Source: GCA-003244245 sp035606945 | GTDB taxonomy: Bacteria; Actinomycetota; Actinomycetes; Mycobacteriales; Pseudonocardiaceae | NCBI GenBank assembly: GCA_035606945.1 | Contig: DATNDR010000079.1 | Span: 151,692-215,691, forward strand | Reading direction: 5' to 3' | DNA length: 64,000 bases | Part shown: positions 33,993 through 43,195 of the stretch, in pieces | Position numbering within the stretch: position 1 is the first letter of the stretch | How the letters are laid out: every line of letters starts with the position of its first letter | Made by a program: the position numbers and the translations under genes | The notes under the pieces: model-generated | The model's input: the letters and a program-made list of their open reading frames with translations, nothing else | The model's database searches: none | Told to the model about the DNA's origin: nothing

Positions 33993-34467
33993 AGCTGTCG
34001 TTCTCCCGGTGCTCGGTTCTCATTGCGGGGTCGCAGCCCTCGGGACTGCGCAGTAGTTCGGGTCGTCCCCTGCCGGTACGGGCGGCACCGCTGCAACGGA
34101 TCTCACCCGGTGAGCGGACCGTGTCTGCCATGGGCGAGGGCGCGCAAGAATGCCCGCCGCTAGGCGGGAGACGAGCAGAGCCTAAGCGGCCGGTAGCCAC
34201 GCCGTCAAAACCAGCTTCTGGCGTTACTGTCCGGGCGACACGCCGTTACATCGGTGGTGCTTGCTTACACGGGGTTCTTGTGGCAGTACCCCAGGTTTGC
34301 TCACCTGCGGCGCCTGACTCGGCTAGCAGTCAAGCAGGCAGCTGGTGGGCAAGCTGGCATGTCGGGGACCCGGGGAACGCGGAAGTCACCGTCATCCACA
34401 GCTGTGGACAATCTTGTGGACGAACGATGCTCCTGCAGTCCATCACCGGCCGAAGGGGAGTCAGCGG
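33993..34467. promoter_or_regulatory. rpmH-dnaA intergenic region with DnaA boxes
   Basis: A 475-base gap between divergent rpmH and dnaA. At 34392-34423 are three boxes: TCATCCACA (34392-34400), a perfect TTGTCCACA on the minus strand (34403-34411) and TGTGGACGA (34415-34423). They sit 45-75 bases before dnaA and probably serve autoregulation and perhaps initiation. The rest shows no gene. Confidence 0.75.
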
Positions 34468-36009
34468 GTGTCAGACCGGCAAACCGATCTCGGCCAGGTA
34501 TGGAACGAGGTCGTTCGGGATCTTTCCAGCGGAACACTCTCACCGCAGCAACGTGCCTGGATGCGCGTCACCCGCCCGATCGGCCTGCTCGATGGCACCG
34601 CGCTGCTCGCCGCACCCAGTGACTTCGCCAAGGACGCCATCGAACGCGCACTGCGTGAACCGATCAGTGAGGCCCTGTCCCGGCACTTGGGGCGGCAGGT
34701 TTCGCTGGCAGTCAAGGTCGACCACCCGCTGCCCGTGCCACCGCAGTTGCCGTCACAGTTCACCGAGCCGTCCCCAGCAGTGCCCGATGACATCGCCCTG
34801 GGCGGCGCCCCGGTGACCGGACCGGCGGCCGGGCCGATCAGGGGCCCCGGCCGGCCCGGCGAGGAGACCGCGCTGGCCACCGTGAACCAGGTCTGGCCTA
34901 CCGCAACCGGCGCAACCGGCGCAGTCGGGCCGGCTGCCGCGGCACCTGCAGCGTCGGGCCGCGCATCCAGCTCGCAGACCAGGCTCAACGAAAAGTACAC
35001 GTTCGATACCTTCGTCATCGGTGCATCGAACCGATTCGCGCACGCGGCCGCGGTGGCAGTGTCGGAAGCACCCGCGAGGGCGTACAACCCGCTGTTCGTC
35101 TGGGGAGAGTCGGGACTGGGCAAGACCCACTTGCTGCACGCCGTCGGGCATTACGCGCAGCGGCTGTTCCCCGGTATGCGGGTGCGCTACGTCTCCACCG
35201 AAGAGTTCACCAATGACTTCATCAACTCCCTGCGCGACGACCGGAAGGTGGCCTTCCAGCGCCGCTACCGCGACGTCGACGTGCTGCTGGTGGACGACAT
35301 CCAGTTCCTGGAGGGCAAGGAAGGTACTCAGGAGGAGTTCTTCCACACGTTCAACACGCTGCACAACGCGAACAAGCAGATCGTGATCTCCTCCGACCGC
35401 CCGCCCAAGGGACTGGGCACCCTGGAGGACCGGTTGCGCACCCGGTTCGAGTGGGGGCTGATCACCGATATCCAGCCGCCCGAGCTGGAGACCCGGATCG
35501 CCATCCTGCGCAAGAAGGCCGTCGGTGACCGGCTCGCCGCACCGGATGAGGTGCTGGAGTTCATCGCCGCCCGGATCGAACGCAACATCCGCGAGCTGGA
35601 AGGAGCGCTGATCCGGGTGACCGCCTTCGCCTCACTGAACCGCCAACCGGTCGACAACCAGCTCGCCGAGATCGTGCTCCGGGACCTCATCCCCGACGAC
35701 CAAGCCCATGAGATCGGCGCACCCAACATCATGGCGGTGACCGCGGAGTTCTTCGGGGTCACCATGGAGGACCTGTGCGGGCCGGGCAAGACCAAGCACG
35801 TCGCGCAAGCCCGTCAGATCTCCATGTACCTGTGCCGGGAGCTGACCGACCTGTCATTGCCCCGGATCGGGCAGACCTTCGGCGGTCGCGACCACACCAC
35901 CGTGATGCACGCGGATCGCAAGATCCGCAAGGAGATGGCTGAGCGCCGCCGCACCTATGACCAGGTCCAGGAGCTCACCTCCCGCATCAAGCAACGCGCC
36001 CGCTCGTAA
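34468..36009 (+). CDS. dnaA: Chromosomal replication initiator DnaA
   Basis: A 513-residue AAA+ initiator. Walker A GESGLGKTHLLHAVG, Walker B VLLVDDIQFLEGKEG, and the DnaA signature FGGRDHTTVMHADRKI in the box-binding domain. A Pro/Gly/Ala-rich linker of about 85 residues separates domain I. GTG 34468 follows AGGGGAG and starts SDRQTDLGQVW. The gene that normally follows (dnaN) is absent; instead a minus-strand transporter begins on the other side. Confidence 0.98.
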   Translation: MSDRQTDLGQVWNEVVRDLSSGTLSPQQRAWMRVTRPIGLLDGTALLAAPSDFAKDAIERALREPISEALSRHLGRQVSLAVKVDHPLPVPPQLPSQFTEPSPAVPDDIALGGAPVTGPAAGPIRGPGRPGEETALATVNQVWPTATGATGAVGPAAAAPAASGRASSSQTRLNEKYTFDTFVIGASNRFAHAAAVAVSEAPARAYNPLFVWGESGLGKTHLLHAVGHYAQRLFPGMRVRYVSTEEFTNDFINSLRDDRKVAFQRRYRDVDVLLVDDIQFLEGKEGTQEEFFHTFNTLHNANKQIVISSDRPPKGLGTLEDRLRTRFEWGLITDIQPPELETRIAILRKKAVGDRLAAPDEVLEFIAARIERNIRELEGALIRVTAFASLNRQPVDNQLAEIVLRDLIPDDQAHEIGAPNIMAVTAEFFGVTMEDLCGPGKTKHVAQARQISMYLCRELTDLSLPRIGQTFGGRDHTTVMHADRKIRKEMAERRRTYDQVQELTSRIKQRARS

Positions 36010-36170
36010 CCGCTCTGCTGGTCCGACATCAGGGTCGGGTCGGGGACAACCCGCATGTGCTGGCAAACCCGGTTCGGCAAGCTACTGGTTATCGGTCAGT
36101 CAGTCTGGGCACAGCGCCGGGATGCCCAGACTGACAAGGAGCACAGACTGACCTGCTTGATGCCGAGCCC

Positions 36171-37622
36171 TCAGTCGACCGTGGCGGGCGCACTCAGCGT
36201 GGCCGGGGTCTCAACGCGCGGCTGGGCGCTTCGGGGCCTCTGGAGCAGCAGGGCTGCCACTGCGGCCGCCGTGGCAGCGAACCCCGCGGCGACGACGAAG
36301 GCAGCGTGGTAGCCGCCGGTGAGGGCGTCGAGCCGGCCGGCACCGGCCACCGTTAGCCCCTTGGTGTGAGCATCGGCGAGGCTGGCGAGCACGGCCAGCC
36401 CGAGTGCTCCGCCCATCATGAATGAGGTGTTCGCCACGCCCGAGGCCAGACCAGCCTCGCTGGGCGGAACCTCGCTCATCGCAGCGAGCAGCACCGGGTT
36501 GAGCGACACGCCCATGCCAAGCCCGAGCAGGATCATGCCCGGCAGCACATCGAAGGTGTAGCTGCCGTGCACCGGCGCACGCGCGAAGAGCACCAGACCC
36601 GCGGCGACAAGAAGCATCCCGGTGACAAGTGGTGCCCTGATGCCAAAGCGCACGACGATCCGTTCGGACAGGCCGAGCGAGAATGCACCCATGATCAGGT
36701 TGCCGGGCAGGAAGGCGAGACCAACCCCGAGCGGGCCGAAGCCGAAGACCAGCTGCAGGTACAGGGCGGACAGGAAGAACCAGCCGAACATGGCAGCCGC
36801 CCACAGCACACCGACGATGTTGGCGGTAGTGACGCTGCGCAGACGGAACAGTCCCAGTGGCATCAGCGGTGAGTCGGCACGGGCCTCGATGCGCAGGAAC
36901 ACCGCGAGCAGCGCGGCGGCGACCAGGAGCAGCCCGATCGTCCGGACCGATCCCCAACCCGCCTGGTTGCCGTCCATGATGGCGTAGACGGCGATCAGCA
37001 GGGCCGCTGTGACCGTGACGGAGCCGGCGACGTCGAGCCGTCCAGCCCTGTCGTGACCGGCACTCGCGGGCAGCAGGACCACGCACAGCACGATGACCGC
37101 GATCCCGATCGGGATGTTGACCAGGAAGATCCAGTGCCAGTCGAGGGCGGTCAACACCCCGCCCAGGAGCACACCCATGCTGCCACCGCCGGCGATGACG
37201 AAACCGACAACACCCATCGCCTTGGCGCGTTCGGCTGGTTCGGTGAACAGCATCATGATCAGCGATAGGGCCACCACCGACACAACTGCGCCACCGAGGC
37301 CCTGCACCGCCCGCGCCCCGACCAGCGACGCCGGTGATCCGGCCAGGCCGCAAGCCAGCGATGCGCAGGTGAACACCGTCAGGCCGATCAGGAACAGCCG
37401 ACGGTGGCCGAACAGGTCGCCCATCCGGCCGCCCAGTAGCAGGAACCCACCGAAGGCCAACATGTAGACGTTGACCACCCAGGCCAGGGACGTCTCGGTG
37501 AACCCGAGATCTGCGCGGATCGACGGCAGGGCAACGTTGATGATCGTGCTGTCGAGCACGATCATCAGGTCACCCAGGCACAGCACCAGCAGTGCCAGCC
37601 AGCGTCTCCGCTCCACAGTCAC
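36171..37622 (-). CDS. MFS transporter, DHA2 (EmrB/QacA-like) family
   Basis: A 483-residue protein with about 14 membrane segments. DLMIVLDSTIINVALPSI is the helix-1 motif of the DHA2 drug:H+ antiporters, and GGRMGDLFGHRRLFLIG the loop 2-3 motif. Likely exports toxic compounds; the substrate is unknown. It starts at GTG 37622 and is oriented against dnaA and gnd, in the place of dnaN. A short palindrome (CTGATAAATCAG) upstream may be an operator. It ends 160 bases from dnaA. Confidence 0.88.
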   Translation of the reverse strand: MTVERRRWLALLVLCLGDLMIVLDSTIINVALPSIRADLGFTETSLAWVVNVYMLAFGGFLLLGGRMGDLFGHRRLFLIGLTVFTCASLACGLAGSPASLVGARAVQGLGGAVVSVVALSLIMMLFTEPAERAKAMGVVGFVIAGGGSMGVLLGGVLTALDWHWIFLVNIPIGIAVIVLCVVLLPASAGHDRAGRLDVAGSVTVTAALLIAVYAIMDGNQAGWGSVRTIGLLLVAAALLAVFLRIEARADSPLMPLGLFRLRSVTTANIVGVLWAAAMFGWFFLSALYLQLVFGFGPLGVGLAFLPGNLIMGAFSLGLSERIVVRFGIRAPLVTGMLLVAAGLVLFARAPVHGSYTFDVLPGMILLGLGMGVSLNPVLLAAMSEVPPSEAGLASGVANTSFMMGGALGLAVLASLADAHTKGLTVAGAGRLDALTGGYHAAFVVAAGFAATAAAVAALLLQRPRSAQPRVETPATLSAPATVD

Positions 37623-37739
37623 GTCAGCATCATGGCTGACCGGTCTGACAGAAGTGACTGATTTATCAGCGCTCCCAGACGCCCACGCGGTGATCAGCCG
37701 GTGCGGATGGTCCGGAAGCGGCGCCGTGAGCGTTCCACG

Positions 37740-37830
37740 ACGTCGTGCGGCGCAGCTGCCGGAGCACTTCGTCTGGCCCGATTGCGTCCAGCGCGGTGAA
37801 CCGAGGATGAAGCAGGATGGCGATCTGCAC
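37740..37830 (-). pseudogene. DJ-1/PfpI-family gene fragment
   Basis: A short minus-strand stretch encodes VQIAILLHPRFTALDAIGPD followed by EVLRQL, matching the N-terminus of DJ-1/PfpI (GlxA-like) proteins. Homology then ends abruptly (RRTTSWNAHG). Probably the remains of a gene acquired with the adjacent efflux gene. Confidence 0.65.
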
Positions 37831-37934
37831 GTCGACTCTCTTGGTTGGCCGGCCGCACCGCGCCGGCACCCAGCCCGGTCAGCAGACTCTATAAGCCCCA
37901 GGGAAAGGGCGTCGGTGCGGCCAGGCTCCAGCAC

Positions 37935-38219
37935 CGGACACTTTGGGTAATCGATCCACCCACATCTGAGGACAACTCTGTGGATAAGCGGGCAACGCTG
38001 TGCACCGCAGCCACCGCGCCGCCACCGTCCACCGCCGGCCGGTGCGCTCCACGGACTACGCGCGGCTGCGATCCATACCGCGCCGCACCGCCAGACCTGG
38101 CGAGATGGCAGGCATCCACACCGCCCACAGCACTTACTACTACTACTGATGTCTCTCTATATAAAGGCAACACCCACTACTCGGGCAGTGGATACATCCC
38201 ACGCCGCTACGGTGAGGCC
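37935..38219. promoter_or_regulatory. Possible oriC segment before gnd
   Basis: Contains a perfect DnaA box (TGTGGATAA, 37979-37987), a one-mismatch box (TGAGGACAA, 37967-37975) and an AT-richer stretch with TCTCTATATAAAGG (about 38154-38167) on an otherwise GC-rich background. Its position between dnaA and gnd corresponds to the dnaA-dnaN origin of actinobacteria, though dnaN itself is missing. It could be a remnant or the working origin. Confidence 0.4.
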
Positions 38220-39110
38220 ATGCAGCTTGGTCTCGTCGGATTGGGCCGGATGGGCGCCAACATGCGCGACCGGCTGCGCGCGACCGGTATCGAGGTCTTC
38301 GGCTACTCCCGCACCTCGCCGACGCGCGATGTCACGTCATTGGCCGAGCTGGCCGATCGGCTGGTGGCACCCCGCACCGTGTGGATCATGGTGCCGGCCG
38401 GGCAAGCGACCCGGGACACCGTGACGCAGCTAGCGGAACTACTCGCCGACGGCGACCTGATCGTCGACGGCGGGAACTCGCGCTATAGCGACGACCAGGC
38501 GCACGCGCGGCTGCTGGCCGGCCACGGCATCGGGTACCTGGACTGCGGGGTCTCCGGCGGGATCTGGGGCGCCCGTAACGGCTACGGGTTGATGGTCGGA
38601 GGCGCCGCTGAGCACGTCGAGCGGCTGATGCCGGTATTCGACGCGCTACGCCCGGAGGGTCCGCGGGAGGAGGGCTTCGTGCACGCCGGCGGCGTCGGCG
38701 CCGGGCACTTCGCCAAGATGGTGCACAACGGCGTGGAATACGGCCTGATGCAGGCCTATGCGGAGGGCTTCGAGTTGCTCGAGGCGGCCGACGTGGTCAC
38801 CGACGTGCCCGCGGTGCTCAAGGCGTGGCAACGCGGCACGGTGGTCCGGTCCTGGCTGCTGGAGCTGCTGGTGGCGGCACTGGACCAGGACCCCGAACTG
38901 GCCCAGCTACGCGGCTGGGTACAGGACTCGGGCGAGGGCCGCTGGACGGTGGAGGAAGCCATCAACCACGCGGTGCCCGCGCCGGTGATCTCCGCGGCGC
39001 TGTTCGCCCGGTTCGCCTCCCGCCAGCCCGACTCGCCGGCGATGCGCGCGGTGGCGGCGTTGCGCCAGCAGTTCGGCGGCCACGCCGTGCAAGCTGCCAC
39101 TCCTGACTGA
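38220..39110 (+). CDS. gnd: 6-phosphogluconate dehydrogenase, decarboxylating
   Basis: A 296-residue enzyme of the short GndA type; it oxidises 6-phosphogluconate to ribulose 5-phosphate. GLGRMGANM binds NAD(P); DGGNSRYSDD, CGVSGGIWGARNGYGLMVGG and HNGVEYGLMQAYAEG hold substrate. ATG 38220 follows GGTGAGG. Its stop overlaps the recF start (TGATG). gnd between dnaN and recF is typical of actinobacteria. Confidence 0.95.
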   Translation: MQLGLVGLGRMGANMRDRLRATGIEVFGYSRTSPTRDVTSLAELADRLVAPRTVWIMVPAGQATRDTVTQLAELLADGDLIVDGGNSRYSDDQAHARLLAGHGIGYLDCGVSGGIWGARNGYGLMVGGAAEHVERLMPVFDALRPEGPREEGFVHAGGVGAGHFAKMVHNGVEYGLMQAYAEGFELLEAADVVTDVPAVLKAWQRGTVVRSWLLELLVAALDQDPELAQLRGWVQDSGEGRWTVEEAINHAVPAPVISAALFARFASRQPDSPAMRAVAALRQQFGGHAVQAATPD

Positions 39111-40258
39111 TGTACGTCCGGACGCTTCAGGTCGCTGATTTCCGGTCCTGGCAGCATGCCGAACTCGCGTTCGAACCGGGGATCTCGGTGCTGATCGGCG
39201 CGAACGGGGAAGGTAAGACGAACCTGCTCGAAGCGCTGGGCTACCTGTCGACGCTGGGCTCGCACCGGGTGGCCACCGACGCGCCGCTGGTACGCCACGG
39301 GGCTGCGCGGGCCATCGTGCGCACCGCGGTGGTCCACGCCGGCCGGGAGCTCACCGTGGAGCTGGAGATCACTCCGGGGCGGCCGAACCGGGCCAGGATC
39401 AACCGCTCGCCGGTGCCGCGGTTGCGAGACGTGCTCGGCGTGCTGCGCACCGTCCTGTTCGCCCCCGAGGACCTGGCCCTGGTCCGTGGGGATCCGGCAC
39501 AGCGTCGCCGGTTCCTCGACGATCTGCTGGTGCTGCGGGCACCCCGGCTGGGCGGAGTCCAAGCCGACTACGACAAGGTGCTGCGCCAGCGCGTGGCATT
39601 GCTCAAGTCCGCGGGCGCGGCCCGCCGTTCCGGCGGCGGTGCCGCTGATCTGCGCACTCTGGACGTCTGGGATGGCCATCTCGCCCGGCACGGCGCGGAG
39701 TTGCTGGGCGCCCGGCTGGATCTCGTCGTCGAGCTGGCCCCGTACGTCGATGCGGCCTATTGTGCGGTGGCCCCGGAGTCGGCTGCGGCCCGTCTGGAGT
39801 ACCGCAGCAGCCTGGGTGCCGCGTTGCGGTCCGGGGTGCACGAGACGGGAAAGGCTGACGTCGAGGCGCTGGAGGTGGCGATGCTGGCCGAACTGGCCCG
39901 GGTGCGCTCCACTGAGTTGGAGCGCGGGGTGTGCCTGGTCGGGCCACATCGCGACGACCTGGAGCTGAGCCTGGGGCAGCTGCCGGCCAAGGGCTACGCC
40001 AGCCACGGCGAGTCGTGGTCGTTCGCGCTGGCCCTGCGGTTGGCCAGCTACCAGCTGCTGCGTTCCAGCGGCGCGGAACCGGTGCTGTTGCTCGATGACG
40101 TGTTCGCCGAGCTGGATACGCAGCGCCGGGCCCGGCTGGCCGAGGTCGCCATGGCGGCTGAACAGGTCCTGATCACCGCCGCGGTGCCCGCCGACGTGCC
40201 CGCCCAACTGCGGGGTGTGCGGTTCGACGTGCACGGTGGGCAGGTGCACCGTGCCTGA
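39110..40258 (+). CDS. recF: DNA replication/repair protein RecF
   Basis: A 382-residue SMC-like ATPase that loads RecA at gaps. Walker A IGANGEGKTNLLEALG, ABC-type signature KGYASHGESWSFALALRL, Walker B VLLLDDVFAELD. ATG 39110 overlaps the gnd stop. The next gene starts within its end. Confidence 0.97.
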   Translation: MYVRTLQVADFRSWQHAELAFEPGISVLIGANGEGKTNLLEALGYLSTLGSHRVATDAPLVRHGAARAIVRTAVVHAGRELTVELEITPGRPNRARINRSPVPRLRDVLGVLRTVLFAPEDLALVRGDPAQRRRFLDDLLVLRAPRLGGVQADYDKVLRQRVALLKSAGAARRSGGGAADLRTLDVWDGHLARHGAELLGARLDLVVELAPYVDAAYCAVAPESAAARLEYRSSLGAALRSGVHETGKADVEALEVAMLAELARVRSTELERGVCLVGPHRDDLELSLGQLPAKGYASHGESWSFALALRLASYQLLRSSGAEPVLLLDDVFAELDTQRRARLAEVAMAAEQVLITAAVPADVPAQLRGVRFDVHGGQVHRA

Positions 40259-40829
40259 CGAGACCCGTCCGGTTGGGGATAAACCTGTGGATAGTGTGGA
40301 CAAGTCGATGTTCGAGGCAGCAGCGAGTCCAACCCAGACACCCTCCGAACCGTCTCGAGGTGCCGACCTCGCCCGCGCCGCGCTGGAGTCCGCGCGTGCT
40401 GCCCGGCGCACGTCGAGTGGTCAGCGGGCGGCGCCCCGGCGGCGCCGTGGCTGGTCCGGTCCCCGGCCGGATGACCGGGACCCGCAGCCGCTGGGCGCGC
40501 TGGCTTCCCGGCTGGTCGCCGATCGCGGCTGGAAGGACCAGGTCTCGGCCGGTGTGGTGTTCGCACGGTGGGCGCAGCTGGTGGGTGCCGATGTCGCCGA
40601 GCACGCCGAGCCGGTGTCTCTCCACGACGGCGAACTGCTGGTCCGCGCCAGCTCCACCGCCTGGGCCACCCAGTTGCGCCTGCTCCAGCGGCAACTCATC
40701 GCCCGGATCACCACCGGCGCCGGTCCAGGCGTGGTCACCCGGATCCGGGTACAGGGCCCGGCAGCGCCGAACTGGGTGCACGGCCCGCGCCACGTCCGCG
40801 GCCGCGGCCCCCGCGACACCTACGGCTAA
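40251..40829 (+). CDS. DUF721/DciA-like protein
   Basis: A 192-residue protein whose C-terminal half (GWKDQVSAGVVFARWAQLVG, then HAEPVSLHDGELLVRASSTA) is the DUF721/DciA domain, which in other bacteria loads the replicative helicase DnaB. The N-terminal half is basic and disordered. GTG 40251 overlaps recF by 8 bases. The first 18 codons contain three DnaA-box sequences (40274-40303). Confidence 0.9.
   Translation: MPDETRPVGDKPVDSVDKSMFEAAASPTQTPSEPSRGADLARAALESARAARRTSSGQRAAPRRRRGWSGPRPDDRDPQPLGALASRLVADRGWKDQVSAGVVFARWAQLVGADVAEHAEPVSLHDGELLVRASSTAWATQLRLLQRQLIARITTGAGPGVVTRIRVQGPAAPNWVHGPRHVRGRGPRDTYG
40274..40303. promoter_or_regulatory. Three DnaA boxes inside the DUF721 gene
   Basis: TGGGGATAA (40274-40282), TGTGGATAG (40286-40294) and TGTGGACAA (40295-40303, perfect actinobacterial box) lie head to tail in coding sequence. 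This density exceeds what is seen before gnd. Confidence 0.6.
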
Positions 40830-40830
40830 C

Positions 40831-40896
40831 CCCGCGTGTCGCGCCCCCGTGCGCCGCGTGTCGCGCCCTGGCGTCCGGTGTGTCGCGTCTCCGTGC
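40831..40896 (+). repeat. Three tandem ~21-bp repeats upstream of gyrB
   Basis: Each unit contains GTGTCGCG followed by a C-rich stretch and CGTG-like end: 40831-40851, 40852-40874, 40875-40896. They begin immediately after the DUF721 stop. Spacing is about one to two helical turns; function unknown. The remaining bases to gyrB (40897-41217) hold no gene that can be supported. Confidence 0.65.
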
Positions 40897-41217
40897 TTAG
40901 CCGGTTGCAAGGAGAGCCACTCACAGCCCAGCAGCGGCCGCAGCGGCCCCTCTCGGCCGTCCGGACCTGCGTCGACATGAATCAACCGCGCTGTGACGAG
41001 ATGAGCGGCGTCCCTGACCCGCTTCTGTCCGGGAGGACCAGTAGAATCATTAGGGACACCTCGGTTCTGTGGGCCCCCGGGCACTACCGCAGTCGTTCCG
41101 GCCGACCGGTGTTCGCAGCCGACCCGGCGAGCGCTCCTGCTGCCCTGCCGTGGCGGGCTCCGCAGCACAACCGCGCATCACCGGGCATTGACAACAGGCA
41201 AGGAGATACCGAGGACC

Positions 41218-43188
41218 GTGGCCGCTAAGAAGAACGACTACAGCGCGTCTTCCATCACCGTCCTCGAAGGCCTTGAAGCCGTCCGCAAGCGCCCCGGGAT
41301 GTACATCGGATCCACCGGTGAGCGGGGCCTGCACCACCTGGTCTGGGAGGTGGTGGACAACGCCGTCGATGAGGCGATGGCGGGTTACGCAACCAAAGTC
41401 GAGGTCACGCTGCTCGCCGATGGCGGGGTGCGGGTGTCCGATGATGGCCGCGGCATCCCGGTGGACATGCATCCGGTGGAGCGCCGACCGGCGGTCGAGG
41501 TCGTGCTCACCACGCTGCACTCCGGCGGCAAGTTCGACGGCGCGTCCTACGCCGTCTCCGGCGGCCTGCACGGGGTCGGCGTCAGTGTGGTCAACGCACT
41601 GGCCAGCACCCTGGACGTGGAGATCAAGCGCGACGGGTTCGTCTGGCGGCAACGTTACGAGGACTCCAAGCCTGCCCACCCGCTGCGCAAGGGCGAGCCG
41701 ACCCGCAAGACCGGTACGACGCTGACCTTCTGGGCTGACGCGCGGATCTTCGAGACCACCACCTACAACGCCGAGACGGTGGCGCGCCGGCTTCAGGAGA
41801 TGGCCTTCCTCAACAAAGGCCTGACCATCGTGCTGCGCGACCAGCGCGTCAACGGCAGCAACGAAACCGAGGACGCCGAGGGTCAGACCGCCCAGGTCAA
41901 GGAGCGCACCTTCCAGTACCCCGGCGGCCTGGAGGATTTCGTCAAGCACATCAACAACTCCAAGGACCCCATCCACCGCAAGGTGATCGGCTTCGAGGCC
42001 GGCGGCGACGGGATGCAGGTCGAGGTCGCGATGCAGTGGAACGCCACCTACACCGAGTCGGTCTACACCTTCGCCAATACGATCAACACCCACGAGGGTG
42101 GTACCCACGAGGAGGGCTTTCGCTCCGCGTTGACCAGCGTGGTCAACCGCTACGCGCGGGACAAGAAGCTGCTCAAGGACAAGGACTCCGCGCTCACCGG
42201 GGACGACGTGCGCGAGGGTCTGGCCGCGATCGTGTCGCTCAAGCTCAAGGAGCCCCAGTTCGAGGGCCAGACCAAGACCAAGCTGGGTAACACCGAGGCC
42301 AAGTCGTTCGTCCAGCGCACCTGCAACGAGTGGCTGATCGACTGGCTGGAGCGCAACCCCACCGAGGCCAAGACGATCATCAACAAGGCGATCTCCTCCT
42401 CGCAGGCCCGGATGGCGGCCCGGCGAGCCCGCGAGCTGGTGCGTCGCAAGTCGGCTGGTGATCTGGGCGGCCTGCCCGGCAAGCTGTCCGACTGCCGTTC
42501 CACCGACCCGTCGCGCAGTGAGCTGTTCATCGTGGAGGGTGATTCCGCGGGTGGCTCGGCGAAGTCCGGCCGCGACTCGCTGTACCAGGCGATCCTGCCG
42601 ATCCGCGGAAAGATCATCAACGTGGAGAAGGCACGGCTGGACCGGGTGCTGAAAAACACCGAGGTGCAGTCGCTGATCACCGCGCTGGGCACCGGGATCC
42701 ACGACGAGTTCGATCTGGCCAGGCTGCGCTATCACAAGATCGTGCTGATGGCTGACGCCGATGTGGACGGTCAGCACATCCGCACCCTGCTGCTGACGTT
42801 GCTGTTCCGGTTCATGCGCCCGCTGGTCGAGCACGGTCATGTGTTCCTCGCCCAACCACCGCTGTACAAGATCAAGTGGCCGCGGACGGAACCGCAGTAC
42901 GCCTACTCCGACCGGGAACGCGACGGGCTCATCGAGGCCGGCATTGCGGCAGGCCGCAAGCTGCCGAAAGAGGACGCCATCCAGCGCTACAAGGGGCTCG
43001 GCGAGATGAGTGCCAAGGAGCTGTGGGAGACCACCATGGACCCGGCCAACCGGGTATTGCTGCAGGTCACGCTGGATGATGCCGCGACCGCCGACGAGCT
43101 GTTCAGCGTCCTGATGGGCGAGGACGTCGAGTCGCGCCGGTCGTTCATCACCCGCAACGCCAAGGACGTCCGCTTCCTGGACGTCTAA
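41218..43188 (+). CDS. gyrB: DNA gyrase subunit B
   Basis: A 656-residue ATPase subunit. EGLEAVRKRPGMYIGSTGER and DDGRGIPVDMHP are GHKL ATPase motifs; EGDSAGGSAKSGRDSLYQAI is the TOPRIM motif with DADVDGQHIRTLLLT. GTG 41218 is chosen because GAGG lies about 4 bases upstream and family members start near AAKKNDYSASS. Confidence 0.98.
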   Translation: MAAKKNDYSASSITVLEGLEAVRKRPGMYIGSTGERGLHHLVWEVVDNAVDEAMAGYATKVEVTLLADGGVRVSDDGRGIPVDMHPVERRPAVEVVLTTLHSGGKFDGASYAVSGGLHGVGVSVVNALASTLDVEIKRDGFVWRQRYEDSKPAHPLRKGEPTRKTGTTLTFWADARIFETTTYNAETVARRLQEMAFLNKGLTIVLRDQRVNGSNETEDAEGQTAQVKERTFQYPGGLEDFVKHINNSKDPIHRKVIGFEAGGDGMQVEVAMQWNATYTESVYTFANTINTHEGGTHEEGFRSALTSVVNRYARDKKLLKDKDSALTGDDVREGLAAIVSLKLKEPQFEGQTKTKLGNTEAKSFVQRTCNEWLIDWLERNPTEAKTIINKAISSSQARMAARRARELVRRKSAGDLGGLPGKLSDCRSTDPSRSELFIVEGDSAGGSAKSGRDSLYQAILPIRGKIINVEKARLDRVLKNTEVQSLITALGTGIHDEFDLARLRYHKIVLMADADVDGQHIRTLLLTLLFRFMRPLVEHGHVFLAQPPLYKIKWPRTEPQYAYSDRERDGLIEAGIAAGRKLPKEDAIQRYKGLGEMSAKELWETTMDPANRVLLQVTLDDAATADELFSVLMGEDVESRRSFITRNAKDVRFLDV

Positions 43189-43195
43189 AACTCTC

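Noticed and set aside
40831..40896. CRISPR-like array
   Set aside because: Only three imperfect units without spacers, and no cas gene nearby.
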